From Dastarcus helophoroides (lineage: Eukaryota > Arthropoda > Insecta > Coleoptera > Bothrideridae), in contig CM053329.1 of NCBI GenBank assembly GCA_028583605.1, forward strand, positions 8,494,001-8,558,000: a DNA stretch of 64,000 bases, read 5' to 3'. The notes beneath the pieces were generated by a model. It ran no database searches, was not told where the DNA came from, and saw nothing but the letters and a program-made list of their open reading frames with translations. Numbering within the stretch: the first letter of the stretch is position 1; each line of letters opens with the position of its first letter. Position numbers and translations under genes: made by a program. Below, one piece after another: positions 46,123 to 58,489 of this stretch.

Positions 46123-46271
46123 GGGTTCTAGAAGAATTCAGCAGATAAGGCTTATCGTTTGCCGAAATTTTTGGAGCACGTATCTGACGTTTGACTTGTT
46201 ATCACGGCCGCTTTCTCTTATCAAATTTTCTAGAAAATTCCCAACTAAACATTATAATTACTTTTGTTACA
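46123..46271 (-). repeat. gypsy LTR fragment
   Basis: About 150 bp closely similar to the right half of the LTR at 11770-11918 (GATAAGGCTTATCGTTT, TTCTAGAAAATT, and the TTTGTTACA end). The left part is missing. It is the same family as, or a close relative of, the element in GR-1 intron 1. Confidence 0.8.
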
Positions 46272-46593
46272 ATACCAATCAGAACTTAGCGTCTAAATTT
46301 TATATTTCATATTGTAATTTTAATGAATTTACAAGGCATCTCCTAATATTTTAGGCTGCATTTCTAAATTTTTTATTAAGCTTTTAGTATTTTTTTAATC
46401 TGCAAATTGCATTAAATTACAGGGTGTTAATTATGAGCCGTAAATAAAAATGTTTTGTTCCATAATAACATCGTCCTGTTTGGTCAACTTATTGCCAGAA
46501 TTTAAATACAAAATTGTTAGCGAAAAATCAGTGGACTATTATCGTCTATTTACATGGTGATTATAGCACACTATATTTCATTTTGGTTTCTTA

Positions 46594-47236
46594 CGGTGTG
46601 CTTACACTAGACACTTTATTCCGTACGTTTCTGTCTAACATTAAATATATTGTAACAAAATAGAGTTATAAAATTTATATTAGTGAAGTGGAGTGTAAGG
46701 AGCTCTCTGGACACATTTGATAATGGGAAGCGGCCACGAGACTAAATCATACTGCAGATGAGCGCTCTATACGTTTCCGCAAGCGATAAGTCTTATCTGT
46801 ACGGATATCCGTTCTAGAAACCGGAACGGTACCCATAAACACGCAGTCATTTTTTTCTTAGTTAATTAGTTAGTTAGATAGTCTTATACTTAGGTGAATT
46901 ATAATTGTATTGTTCCGAAATAAGTTGGAAATAAAGTGTTTACATTTCACAAAGTTTTCGAACCGATAACACGCAAAAATATTGGGTGTCAACTATCGGG
47001 AGAAAAGTTATCCAAAATTCTCAGTCATGTAAATAAATAAATGTCTAGTGTAAACGTCCCCTTAGTGTCAACTATCCTCAGAAGATTTAACATTTAATAT
47101 ATTTTGTCAGGGAAAAATGTACATAAGGTGTTTAGTGTAAACGCACCCTTAGTGTTAACTATCTACATGTTACCATTTAATATATTTTGTGTCAGAGAGA
47201 AATGCACGGAATAAAGTGTCTGGTATAAACGCACCG
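46594..47236. mobile_element. Harbinger-type MITE containing a solo LTR
   Basis: Ends CGGTGTGCTTACACTAGACA and the inverse CGGTGCGTTTATACCAGACA, with TTA duplications at 46591-46593 and 47237-47239. It is the same family as 18278-18480. Inside, the motif TAGTGTAAACG-CCCTTAGTGT occurs twice more, so part of the element is duplicated. It was later split by the solo LTR at 46651-46978. Confidence 0.75.
46651..46978 (+). mobile_element. solo gypsy LTR with ATAT duplication
   Basis: A 328-bp LTR in opposite orientation to the element at 7847-11918. It starts TGTAACAAAATAGAG and ends near CCGATAACACGCAAAA, where the intact family ends CGCAACA. The 4-bp duplication ATAT is on both sides (46647-46650, 46979-46982). 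No internal domain is present, so it is the product of LTR-LTR recombination. Confidence 0.85.
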
Positions 47237-47237
47237 T

Positions 47238-48281
47238 TATACAGGGTGTTCCAGTTTTAAGTGTCTTAAATGAAACAGGTGATAGAAAAAGTAATTTTGA
47301 GGGAAAAGTTTCCTATGAACATGTATCCGAAAACTCTTAGTAAAAAAAGATACATGGCGTAAAAATTTAAATAAAAACAAAGTTTTTTTTGTTTCACTTT
47401 CAAGTTTTCAGAGAAACTAAATTGTGCACACTTGTGTGTAGATAAAGGATCATAAAATAAGATAAAATTAAGTTTCCATCTCAACCAGTGGCGAAGTTAC
47501 AGTTAATTTGTGATATTGTTTTGAAAAAAAAATAGTACGTCACTAAACAGAATGAAATAAAGTACAATTTTTGAATAAAACATTTAATTCTGAAGAAAAG
47601 TTTTCTCTTGACAATTTTTTTGGCATTCTTTACCTTATGTTTTACATAGGAACTGTTTGAATACAATGTATGCTGGTTTTTAAATAATCAGTGACTAACC
47701 CAAAGAGGGGTAAGTTTAAGATGATACGATACTAGATAAAACGAAATGAAATAACGGTTTTGGATAAAGCTGACTCTTAATCTTCCTTCATATTTATCAC
47801 TATTGTGACAGAATTTAAATTTTTGGGACTTTCCTTAGTGAAAGTGTGAGTGATGTTTTTTCCAAAACCAACAACATGACGCAACCAGTGACAGAAGCGG
47901 AAAAATGTCAAGTAATAACTTTTATTCAGAATTAAATACTTAACCCAAAACAGGTATTTTATTTCATTTCCTTTAGTGGTGTACTGCGTTTTTCCTACAA
48001 TAATATTACAGATTACTCTAACTCCGCCACTGGTTGAGATAGAAACCTAATTTTATTTTATTTCGTGATCCCTTATCCATACCCCATGTGTGCTTAATTT
48101 GGTTTAAATATCTTAGAAAACTTGAAAATGAAAAAGTAAATTTTTTTAATTCAAATTTTAACACCTTGTATCTTTTTTACTAAGAGTTACCGGATACATG
48201 TTCATAGAAAACTTTTTGCTTAAAATTATTGTTTCTGTCTACTGTTTTATTTAAAACACTTTAAACGGGGACACCCTGTAT
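47238..48281. mobile_element. fold-back element family B, copy 2
   Basis: Second copy of the family at 44383-45423, starting TATACAGGGTGTTCCAGTTT and ending with the inverse of TACAGGGTGTCCCCGTTTAA. It begins in the TTA duplication of the adjacent MITE, so the two insertions share a boundary. The ORFs here are by-products of the arms. Confidence 0.85.
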
Positions 48282-48289
48282 TTATGGTA

Positions 48290-50789
48290 GATGTTGTGGC
48301 GTCTCTAGGGCTTCACCTATCTCACATCATTATTAAATGTCAGCAGTGATTATTGTCCTTGGACGATGACAGTTTTAAAATAAATCTATTTGTCGTATCA
48401 GTGTTGACACGCTTATAAACATTTTGTCATCACTGCTATACTTATACATACAGATTATCTGATCAAAGAGAATAGATTTTTCTTGAAAAAAAAAAGCGAA
48501 TTATGCCTTACCATTTTACATTGTACTTGACAAAACTTGACTTACAATAAGTAAAAAAGTTATAAGGTCCTGAGATTTCTATGTTTGATTTTTTCTAATA
48601 AATTATGTTTTTCTTTAATAAAAGTTAAACTATTTGTTCAATCCTCACCAAAATTAACAGGTTTCTATTCTAAAAAAAATCGATTTTATAGAAACAAGAA
48701 TAATAAAAATGGATTAAGATTTGCGACCCCTATCCATAATAACATACGTACACACAGACCAGCCGACGGAAGTTATAAGTCCTCTTTCAATGGGGTTAAT
48801 AGCAGCTTTAGAATGTAGTAAAGGGTATTACTGTATAGAAATAGTTCTGCTATATCCATAATGCTATATTACGACTGATTTGATGCCAAGGTACCTAAGA
48901 TAAGATGTATGATTGGTTTTTTGGCGAAAAGTCGAGTTTTTGTCATTTCTCGATAATAGAGCAAACCACGACCGACAGTTGTGGTATGCAAAACTGTTAA
49001 TATGTGCATAATAATGTTTTAAACACTTTGAAATGTTGAAATTAATGTCTAGAAATAACTCTTCAAAATTTTTAAAATGATCTTTATTGAAATCTCGAAA
49101 CTGAAGTAAAACTTTCGAGATTAAAGAACTTTGAAATAATTCGAGTCAGAGTTGAAATTTAAAGACGAAAATTGAAATTTCGACCTTAAAATTGATATTT
49201 AGAGAACATATCCAAACTTTGATATTTAAATTGAAAAACGAAATTTTGAAAAAAAAAGCCAAACATTTGAGTTTAAACTGAAAATTTAGAGACAAAATAT
49301 CTTGATAACAACTGCGTTTAACGTGAAACTTTTTAGAAAAAATTGAAACGTTTTTATTTAAAATCAGAAATGAGAAAACCTTGACTAAAAAAACATTTTT
49401 TATTATTCTTCTTTTGTAATTTATTTAATTTTTCCATTACATATTCAGCTGTGAAACGTTATACTCCATAGATGGGCACTGAAGCCTTAAATTATTTAAA
49501 ACAATATTAAAAATTAAAGATTAGTGTATTAGTATATTGCCAGAATATTTTCTAGTTGTCCAAATAATATGGCAGATTTTTTCTTCAATTATGCGGTTCG
49601 CTAAAAAATTTTCCATCTGAAAGGGGCCAACTATTCTATATATACAGCTGCCTTAGTGAATCAAATAATACCGTATAGCATTTATTATACCAACAGAATC
49701 AGTACGAATTCTTTAACAAACTCTTCTTTTGTCGCAGGCTATAAAATCTCCTTTGGTAGGAACATTGGAAGGCTCTTACAGAACACATTTCTGCTATAAA
49801 GAGAGTTAGCCTTGTTACATTTTCAAATATTATTAGATTTATCCGACAAGCTTAAAGAAATGACAATAACATCGAAGCCAATATAGAATTACAATCATCG
49901 AATAGCTTGTTAAATTGATATCAAATTTCCGAGTTATCCAATAAGGCGACTTAAAAGAAGGACCATGTAACGGCTTAATAACAGAGCCGAGTGTATGAAT
50001 ATTGGAGATAACAAAGCCGGAGAGTTTAGATAAAAAGCTTAAGGGAGGAAGAGAAAATTTGAGGGGACGCGTTAAGATATATACACTGACGTTCTAAATT
50101 TCAAATATTGTGCATAGCCAAGCCGTGGATATTCCAGTTCTGCCAATATTAACAAACCGTCTGTCAAATAGCCCGGGGCTGTGTGAACAGACTGGCTCTC
50201 TGCGCTACGAAATTGTTTGAATATTTGCATTAATATAATCGAAGGTCTCTAAATAGATTTTATCAATTTATGAATGGGTAGATGCTGTGTACTTTAGACC
50301 AAAGCTTAGAATAAAGCAATTTTGCTTAATAATTATAATAATTCTCTTTAAATTAACAGTTAGAGGCTCCAAGTTAAATAAACGCAAATACATAAGAAGG
50401 CAATATCTGAACACAAAAGCATTTAAATAATGAAATATTAACAGTGTGAATGTGTATTTTTACAGAAAATGAAATATAATATGCTCTAAATCAAAGTTAC
50501 ATTAGACTATCTTCATTTGTTCGCTGCTACTGCACTTTCATTTCGCAAACCACCCTTTCAATTACTCTGGCAGTGTGGAGCTAGACGCATTAGATCTAAT
50601 GAAATTTCGTAAAAAGTCAAATAAAAACGCTGAATTTCCTTACATTTTAGCCTGCAGTATCACCATGAATTAATTTAATAGTTTTTAGCTTCAGTTAGAT
50701 AATGGCGTGCACTTTCTTTGTACTGTAAAATTTAATAAAGCGTAATGGAACATATGCGGATGTTTTGTCAGTACAGTTTTACCTTAATT
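48290..50789. other. intergenic, nothing recognised
   Basis: AT-rich, with a tract of the aaatttgaaattt type at 49030-49400. The stretch 49960-50220 is more complex but shows no coding similarity. Confidence 0.35.
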
Positions 50790-50929
50790 TGTAAAGTACA
50801 TCACCAGAAGTCCAATTCGTTGTTCAAAAATTATTGAGGGGGAATATCCGCGCAACTTCAACGATCGTATCCTGACAACTTCAACGAGCGAACAACTTTA
50901 ACGGGCTCAACTTTGGCAGGAATCGACTG
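50790..50929. mobile_element. 5'-truncated copy of the CAGTCGACTC MITE
   Basis: The right half of the MITE at 2543-2817 is recognisable: GGGGGAATATCCGCGCA, CGATCGTATCCTG, AACAACTTTAACGGGC and the end AATCGACTG followed by TA. The left half is replaced by unrelated sequence. Confidence 0.75.
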
Positions 50930-51589
50930 TACACCTATTACGTAAAAACATGATTACTTAAAGAGTTACATTGAATCAAGAGATACACGTTTTTTGATAA
51001 TAATTCAAAATTACCTAAAAGGCAAATCCAGACTTTTGCTTCTACTGGACTCAATTTGAGAAAATTTATAGAGAAAATTACTGTGTTGCAAAAATAATGC
51101 TTCTTCTTTTCTGTGTCAAATTTTATGACTAAAAAGAGTGCGTTTGATATATTCATTGAAGTTAAAGATAGATGATGGAACATGTTGGTCGGATATTAAC
51201 TTAATTAAAACCCAAGCATTTTTTTTAATATCTAACTAGACAGAGAGAAAGAAAGAAAGAATATTCTTGATTGATGGTGTAAACTCGAAAATTGTTATCC
51301 AAAAATATCAAAAAAAGTAAATGTTATGCCCAGTTCAACGACCAGAGACAGTTCTATCAGAGAGATTGAATATTTTCTTAACCATCGCTTATTATAAGAA
51401 AATATTGAAAGAAAGAAAGAAATCTTGCTCTTGCTAAGAGAACTTCTTGTCTTGTCTTGTTCTTGCTCAGTCATTTCCTGTCTTGTTCTTGTAGTAAGAA
51501 CAAGAGAAAAACAAAAAAAAAGCAAGGCAAGGACAAGAAATTCGTGAAACACTAGCTGCGGCCTTATCCTGATCTGAGTACGCCATTTC

Positions 51590-52943
51590 CTAAAGTCCAT
51601 AAATAGGGAAGATGGGTTTCCTATCCCTTCTTAAAGTTTTGGCTGTGTGTCGGAGGTCTGAGGAGTTTTCGAGGTTACAACTTTTTAGGTGTTACTGGAA
51701 CTTAAAACGTCTGTGCTCTTTGAGTTTATAAGTAAGCTCGTGGATCTATTGACTTCCCCCTTATCTGCTTGCGGATTTGTCCATCTTGCCCTCTTCTTAG
51801 CACAATTTTTTCTTCTGATCAATTTTACCAAGTAATTTGGCAGGGTTCCCAACCTTCTTTACGCCGGAAAGTTTTTTCCTGCCCGAATAAAACCTGTTAT
51901 GGTGTTTTCGAGTTAATGTCATCGTTTGTATTAAGCTCTCCAGGCTTTTCTTAGTTTGCTGCTAGATACTTCCTAAATATTGTCCAGTTTGTTTTCTTGC
52001 AGGTTTCGGGAGGCTTGTGTCCGTGATCATTTCCGATGGTCAGCACCACTGGGTCGTGGTCCAAGCTCACTGACGGATGTCAGCTCAACACTGTACTAAA
52101 CATCCTTCATCAGTGCTACGTCCAGGATATCTGGAAATTCTGTGGTGTAGTGATGATCGGTAGGCTCTTGTAGAACCACTATCTTGATTCCGTTCTAAAA
52201 TTTCCTGCCGTAATGGTTGTTTTTTTGGCTACTTCACTCGACGTTTTTGGCATTAAGGTCTTAGGCTACAATAATATTGTTGTTGCTTATTTCAAAGATG
52301 CGTGACAAATTTGTCTCCTTCAAATTTAATTCAGAATAACATGACAGCAGCGTCAAGGATCTCAACGCCATTTGTGCTGTTACTCCCCTTCCTTCCAGCC
52401 TGTTCAACTTCGTTATGCCTGCAGCAAAATAAATTAATCTTCTACTTACATAGATAGCCGTACCTTATTTTGGGTGTATTACTTTGTCTCTGCGATGAAG
52501 AACATAACCTCGGATTTTAGAATCCTTGATGGTGCTCCTCACCTTGGCTTCGGTAAGCATTAACACGTTGAAGTCGTTTTCCTTTGCAAGAACTTCGAGT
52601 TCATGTCTGTTGTCTACGAGTTAGTTACAGTTCCAGAAAACTGATTTGATTTGATGTCGACAAGCAGGGTTTCATTTGCTTCCTTTTCTTTTCTGGCGAC
52701 TATTCTTAAGTGTTTCAGGCTGAGCATCTGTTGCAGCATCATCATGATAGAAACCATGGCCTCGTGGCTGTTTCCAGCTTTTAAGACTGCTCTCACCAAG
52801 TCCAGCACTACTTGGTTGGTTTTCTTCAAAGTTTTCCCTTGCGTTTTCTCCTTCTTGGAGCTACCTACAACTACTGAAGCAATCAGCAATAGCATAAGGG
52901 ATAAATAAGACAGAAGAGCACGGTAACTCAGTATGTTCACCAT
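51590..52943 (-). pseudogene. Jockey-type LINE endonuclease relic
   Basis: On the minus strand, a short ORF1-like C-terminal piece (52943-52614) is followed by the start of ORF2: SVFWNCN, then RHELEVLAKENDFNVLMLTE (52610-52550), IRGYVLHRRDK (about 52500), and near 52040 SLDHDPVVLTIGN, the SDHxPV block of apurinic-type LINE endonucleases. The remaining linker (51990-51600) has RWTNPQADKGEVNRS-type sequence. There are many stops and frame changes. No reverse transcriptase follows. It could belong to the same group as the fragments at 3640-4846 and 20280-21160, but those do not overlap it. Confidence 0.7.
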
Positions 52944-53119
52944 ATCAGAAGCAACATTTTTCGCAAAAGTGTTTTAAGTCTTAGATTTTTTATAAACTAT
53001 GGGCTGTTGTTCGAAAAGTCGACTTTTCTCAAATTGTTCAGTTTAATTTTTTTTATTGTTTGAAATCTCGGATTACAAATTCACAAGCAGGAGAAATGAT
53101 CAGTTGAGATAGATTACCA

Positions 53120-54290
53120 AGCTGCGGTTTCTTAAAATGCTGTCTCTTTCAAGAGATTTTATTTGTAAAATGTCAAATTAATTAATTTTTATATGAAATT
53201 TGTAGTTAATACCTTGAATTTGAACCATTTTCATTTAAATTTTGATTTTAATTGCAACATTTAATTTTTACCTTGTGTTTTTCTGTCATTTCAGCATAAT
53301 TTTTAAGCTTAATTTTTGTAGTTTTATAAATTTAGCCGTTCCTAAAACATTTTTTTTTCACCACTTTTATTGCAAACCCGAAATCTTGAGCAACATTTTT
53401 TACAAACATTTTCACTTTCTTTTAATTTCTAGTGTAATATTTTTGTCTAAAATTTTGAATTTAAACTATTTCTCCAGTTTTTAAACACTTAGATTTAATT
53501 AGATTTATTTGATTTCGAAATTTGAATACTTACGTTTTAAAATTTTTAACTTTAAACTCAAAAGTGTGTTTAATTTTTAAAAACTTTAAATTTGATTTAT
53601 CGAAAGTTTTACTTTTCAAATTTCAAGCTTAAGTTATAACTTGTTATCAATACATTTTTATCAATAAATAGGGGTGTTCTTTTAAAATTTTTACTTTTTT
53701 GTAATTTAAAACTAAATCTCAAAATTTGGTACTTTTTTTCAATAAATTCTCAATTGCATCTTTGTTTTACCAAAATTTTGGTTTCGTACAAAGTTTTAAC
53801 TTTTTCCCTTAAACTTTTTCTTTTAAATTAATTAAGTTTTAAAATCCGATTATGTATTAAATTTTTCAGATTAGATTTTTAATTTAAAACTGGAAATATA
53901 GAATTTAAATTTAATATTTTAACAAAAAAAATTTGGAGTAACAAACTTTATGTAAATAGACATTTTTATTGAAGTCTTCTAATTTTAGCTTTAATTTTAA
54001 GATTTTGTTTGCTTCACCCTTTAATTTTAAATAAGAAATCTCAATATTTTCCTTAAAAGTGAAGTTTTCAAGAAAATTTGGAAATGCCAATTATTATGTC
54101 AACACTTTAGTTTGATACTGAAATACGTTGTTTATTTTTTGTCGAGATTACAGTTAACTTGAGGGATTATACTATAGATTTTGCTAATAAAGTCGAAAAC
54201 TCCCAAAATTTTAAATAACCTTAAAATTTTACGTTTAAATCTAATTTTTTGATTAAAATAAATAAAAAAGGACTAGAAGTGTCACTTAAA
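53120..54290. repeat. degenerate A/T-rich tract of aaatttgaaattt type
   Basis: Same sequence character as 42780-44290. Runs of A and T with words such as TTTTAAAATT and AAATTTCAAG, and no exact period or coding frame. Confidence 0.55.
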
Positions 54291-56361
54291 TTTCAGAACA
54301 GATGGACTTAAATTATTTAATCAATTAGATAAGTACTAGGTTTGTTGATGAAAATAAAAAAATGCTGATATGGTAAGAGCTATATCCTTCTCTGGACTTG
54401 ATCATAAGTAACATTTCCAACCCTTACTTTGTAGAATTCTTTAAAATTCATAACTATTAAACTTTATTAACGATTAAAGCAGTAACAGTTATTGAAAATT
54501 CCACGACGTTTCGATAAATATTTGTTAAAACTGGACCAGGTTTCGCTTTACAGCATCATCGACAGTTATATCGGCAATTTGTTTAGCCATTCTTATACTA
54601 ACAAATTCCATGAATCACAGACTCCTACGAATATTACGTCTAATCCGAGTTGTCGTCATAAGAGTTTAGTGTAGTATTCTAGTAAAAGTTTAATATTGAA
54701 AACGCAAGTCTATTCTCGAAGTTCTAAAACTTAAAATATTTAAATATCTGCATTATTGTGCAAATTACCATTTTATATTCGATACTAAAATACTTGGAAA
54801 TCTAAAATTTAATTTGGAAAATCTACAAACAATTTTGAAATGTACTTTCTGGATAAGTCAAGTCTTATCTTTTTTACAAATCCTTAGAAAGTTCCCTAGT
54901 TTAACATCATAAGCAGTCTGATCATACGCTGTTCATTGGACAAAAATTTTATCTCTGGGGCAGTGGTGGCTAGTACAGCTAGGAAAAAGCAACATCGAGC
55001 ACTGTCTTATAAATTTCTCTCAATAGTTACATTAATTAATTATACCTAAATATACTTTTATATGTAACTTTTTCTGAAAGGTTTAATAATAAATGATATT
55101 TGCTATCAAACATATCAGAAAACCGCACACAAATCTTAAACTCCCTCCCTAATTCATCTGATGTGTGATTGTGGCAAAGTAGTTGAGATAGAATGCGGCT
55201 AATGCAAGTTGGTGGGGCAATTTGCCCAACAGTCTCAACAGTCTGAAGCAGATAACGATAGCTTATGCGTAATATTATTATATTTTTTTTATGACATTGC
55301 AGCTACACACGTGTATATCCTACACATAAAAGATTGCTACGTGAGAGTTATTAAAAATATTCAATTAGTTTCCCACAGATACAAATCCAAGTTCTTAAAA
55401 AAAATACTGAGAAGATATTTTTCATTAAATTTACAAATAACCCAAGCTGATGACGGCAAATCTTGAAAAGAAACCGCAGATTATAATTTCAAATGCGGCA
55501 TAAAAGAAAATTGATTTGGACGCAATTTCGGCAACGAAAGCAATTCAAATGAAATTTATTTTGGACGCCAAAAAGGTTTCATAAATAGGTTGGATTTTAC
55601 TGGAATTTTTTACGATAGCAAAAACCATTATCATGGTAACTTCGGCCTCGGCTGAGCGATACATAATTCTGGCAACAATCGCAGAGTCGAGTCGGCCGAG
55701 TTAGGTTTCCTTTCATAATTCCTTTCGGTAATTCAATTTGCCTCTCGGTGATTTCGCTTTGAATAAGAGTGGAAACGTGCGAAATCAATTACTGCTGAAT
55801 CATTTAGTGTTCAATACGACGAAATTATTTCTGAGTTAGTTCGGCGGGATTCGCATTTTGCTTTCCATGAAAAATTCATTATACGATGTTTGTTTACGAA
55901 ATGCAATTGGGGTTAGGTAAACAAAATGGAAATTTTATTAATGGACGCTTACTGAACTATTTGTGACAGGTAAGTTTCAAACTACCATTACATATTACCA
56001 TTAACATAAGCTTTTGCTTTTTATATTTTTATATTTAATATTTGTATATTTATTTTATGTAAATTAGGTTAGGTACAAAGATAAGAAAAGGTATATCATA
56101 GATCAGATATGACCAATGTTGTTATTTAATAATAAAATCGAACCTAAAATATCCAAATATTTTAACAAATAATGTATGGAATTGCAACTAATGGCGGAAA
56201 AATCTAAAGTACACTTGAATACTTATATTGAATATATGACCAGGTCAAATACCATTGCTCCATTGCTTAAAAAAATAGAAGTCTCATCTAGGGATTTTCA
56301 GAAATATTGCCGCATCATTAAGGAACTTTAAAAGTTCTCTTATCGTTTGGTGGCATTTGTT
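54291..56361. other. intergenic, with a more complex segment near 55480-55920
   Basis: The left part is AT-rich. From about 55480 to 55920 the sequence is less AT-rich and of higher complexity (GGCCTCGGCTGAGCG, GAGTCGAGTCGGCCGAG) without an open frame or repeat partner. It could be conserved non-coding DNA. Confidence 0.35.
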
Positions 56362-56373
56362 GCATAAGTACTG

Positions 56374-56611
56374 CTAAAGCACTGAACTAAACACTGTGGC
56401 TTGTGATTAAGTCTAAGAAGGTTCCACCCCTTTACCACATCGGCAATTAAATAAATAATTACGCGATAGGTATTTCGCCAGCAGAACTGGCATTTTCAAG
56501 CGTACTAATCTAAAAAGATTAGCAAAAATGCATCGACGTCATCTACATTGAGATTCAAATCGTAATTATTTATTTAATTGCCGATGTGATAAAGGGGTGA
56601 AACCTTCTTGG
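56374..56611. mobile_element. short fold-back repeat flanked by 12-bp direct repeats
   Basis: Inverted arms of 50 bp with few mismatches (56414-56463 and 56561-56611; cores CACCCCTTTA and GGCAATTAAATAAATAATTA) around a 97-bp loop. The 12-mer GCATAAGTACTG occurs on both sides (56362-56373 and 56612-56623), as a duplication of the target would. Part of the left flank (CACTGAACTAAACACTGTGG) recurs at about 6255-6275. Confidence 0.6.
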
Positions 56612-56624
56612 GCATAAGTACTGG

Positions 56625-58489
56625 TTCAATCAATAACTAGGTGACGTTAGGCTTAGAAATAGACATTTCGTGTCTCTTCTTTGCATCTAGATTTTAAATA
56701 GTTTAAAAGTCTAACACATTCAGTTTAAAACATGCGTAGATATAATTGTTTTCAATCATGGATAAAACTTCTATTACTAATGACACTAATGAGTATTTCA
56801 ATCATGTTTTAATCATCTCGTCGAGATCTAACGACTGAAAGTTTTACTGTAGAAATCAAGCTTTACCTTAATTTTGTTAAAGCTTCTATCAGCTTGATCT
56901 TTATTTGATGAAGTTGTGGAAAGTTTTACACTCGATTTTATTGTTTATTTAACTTATATGAAATTTCGAGATTTAAAAGTAACTTTATGTTAAATGTATA
57001 CCGTAAAGAGGCATAGAACGAGCTCGTAAGCCTCGCATTCCCTTCTCCAGTTAATCTTCGCAGATGGCTTTTGTCTAAGTGTGCTCCAACAAAGCTGGCT
57101 AGATGATGCGCCCTCGGAGACGTTGATACGCCTTTGTTAAATTTCATTGTTTTATTTTATTCGTCACATTGCATTTGCACAAACTCCATTTCTTACCTTA
57201 ACTTTAACCCTCATTTGGAAGTTCCCCAAGGATTGTATACATTTTACAAAGTAATATTTAAACACAATGAAATTCTTGTCCCTTTTCCTATTTACGAAGA
57301 ATCTAAATTAGAGTTATTTGGCTTTTGGTTAAATGGTTGGCTACATATTTTGTTACCGCTTTTTTTCATTAAATAATATTGGTGGCAAAATGTATTCAAA
57401 AGTGATAAATAAACCTAGGTCCCACTAGAAAGTAGAAATCGTTGAAAATTCTCCACGATCACCTTCTAGCAAAGGCAAAGGAGGTATACGAGCTCATAAA
57501 TATGTTACAGTCTGGGTTTAGTGTCACAAGTGATAACCTAATTCACTAACCCACGCAGCTTCAAAGAGAAATTAATATGATTTAGTTGTCCTTCGGTTCA
57601 ACCAAAATAATTCTTTCGTGGGTAACCCCAATCAAAACTATTCTTATGTCTTACTTGCAGCAATATTGTCAATTTCTGCAGATGTTATTTCCATCTTGCT
57701 AAAATGGTCAATTCTGCCACAGATCAACCAAAAGGCGCACACTATGGCCTCTGCAATCTCGCCCGAAAAGTTGCAAGATCTAAATGTTATGCATTTTCTT
57801 GAGGTTGCATCTCAAGTGACAATGACCGACGAGAAATCTAGTTCTGAGTCTCAAATCGTTCTCTGGTATATCGTTAAATTTTCTCTTCTTCTTAGACAAA
57901 TTATTAACTGGAAATCTTTTGACTTGTCTTTAATTATCCCCTTTTTCCAGTTATGGATTTCCATTGAGACATGGCTTTTGGTAATACCAAAGAATGGTTC
58001 GGGTTTACAAAACTGTGGCTCCCCTTTTTGAGAAGCTATCCCATGTCTTACTATTCCCTCATAGTCTTAAACGCATATTAAAGTCAATTTATTAACGGTA
58101 GCAAAATCTTTTAGGTAACTTTAGGAACTATTTGCACTCCCAGATAACCTTAGATTAAAAATTGTAGGACTTTAGAGCTCTAAGAGTTGCTAGCCTGTCT
58201 AATAATATAAATACTCTGGTACCTCTAATGCGTATTTTGTGCTATTCAGGAGTGTACATATTTATGGTATTTACTGATATTTGCATTTCGCTAGATGGCA
58301 CGAAGGTGCTAAATTTTCACTCATTTAAATATTTCTATTCCAAATTAACTTCTGAATTAAATTTGGAAGGACCTCCAAACTGCAAATCAAACTGCAAACC
58401 CCTTTCGACCCCCTTCGATAATTGAAAATTAGATAAATTTACAGTAACCACGAGATTAAATCAAGGATGGGACGGCTAGAACCGAGATT
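56625..58489. other. intergenic, unassigned open frames
   Basis: Contains a 137-codon open frame (57618-58031, plus) with a hydrophobic start (SYVLLAAILSISADVISILL) and no family I recognise, plus shorter frames at 56938-57376. They could be remnants of a retroelement or chance. No second copy is in the window. Confidence 0.3.

Noticed and set aside
45086..47666. Open frames of 60-77 codons in the fold-back family B copies
   Set aside because: They follow the palindromic arms, occur in both orientations, and change between copies.
51240..51540. GAAAGAAA and CTTGTCTTGTTCTTGCTC low-complexity stretches
   Set aside because: Simple-sequence DNA at the edge of the LINE relic; too irregular to call as a structured element.
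54500..54570. CGTTTCG ... ATCATCGACAG resembling the dispersed hairpin repeat
   Set aside because: The hairpin stem is absent and the surrounding sequence does not match the other copies.
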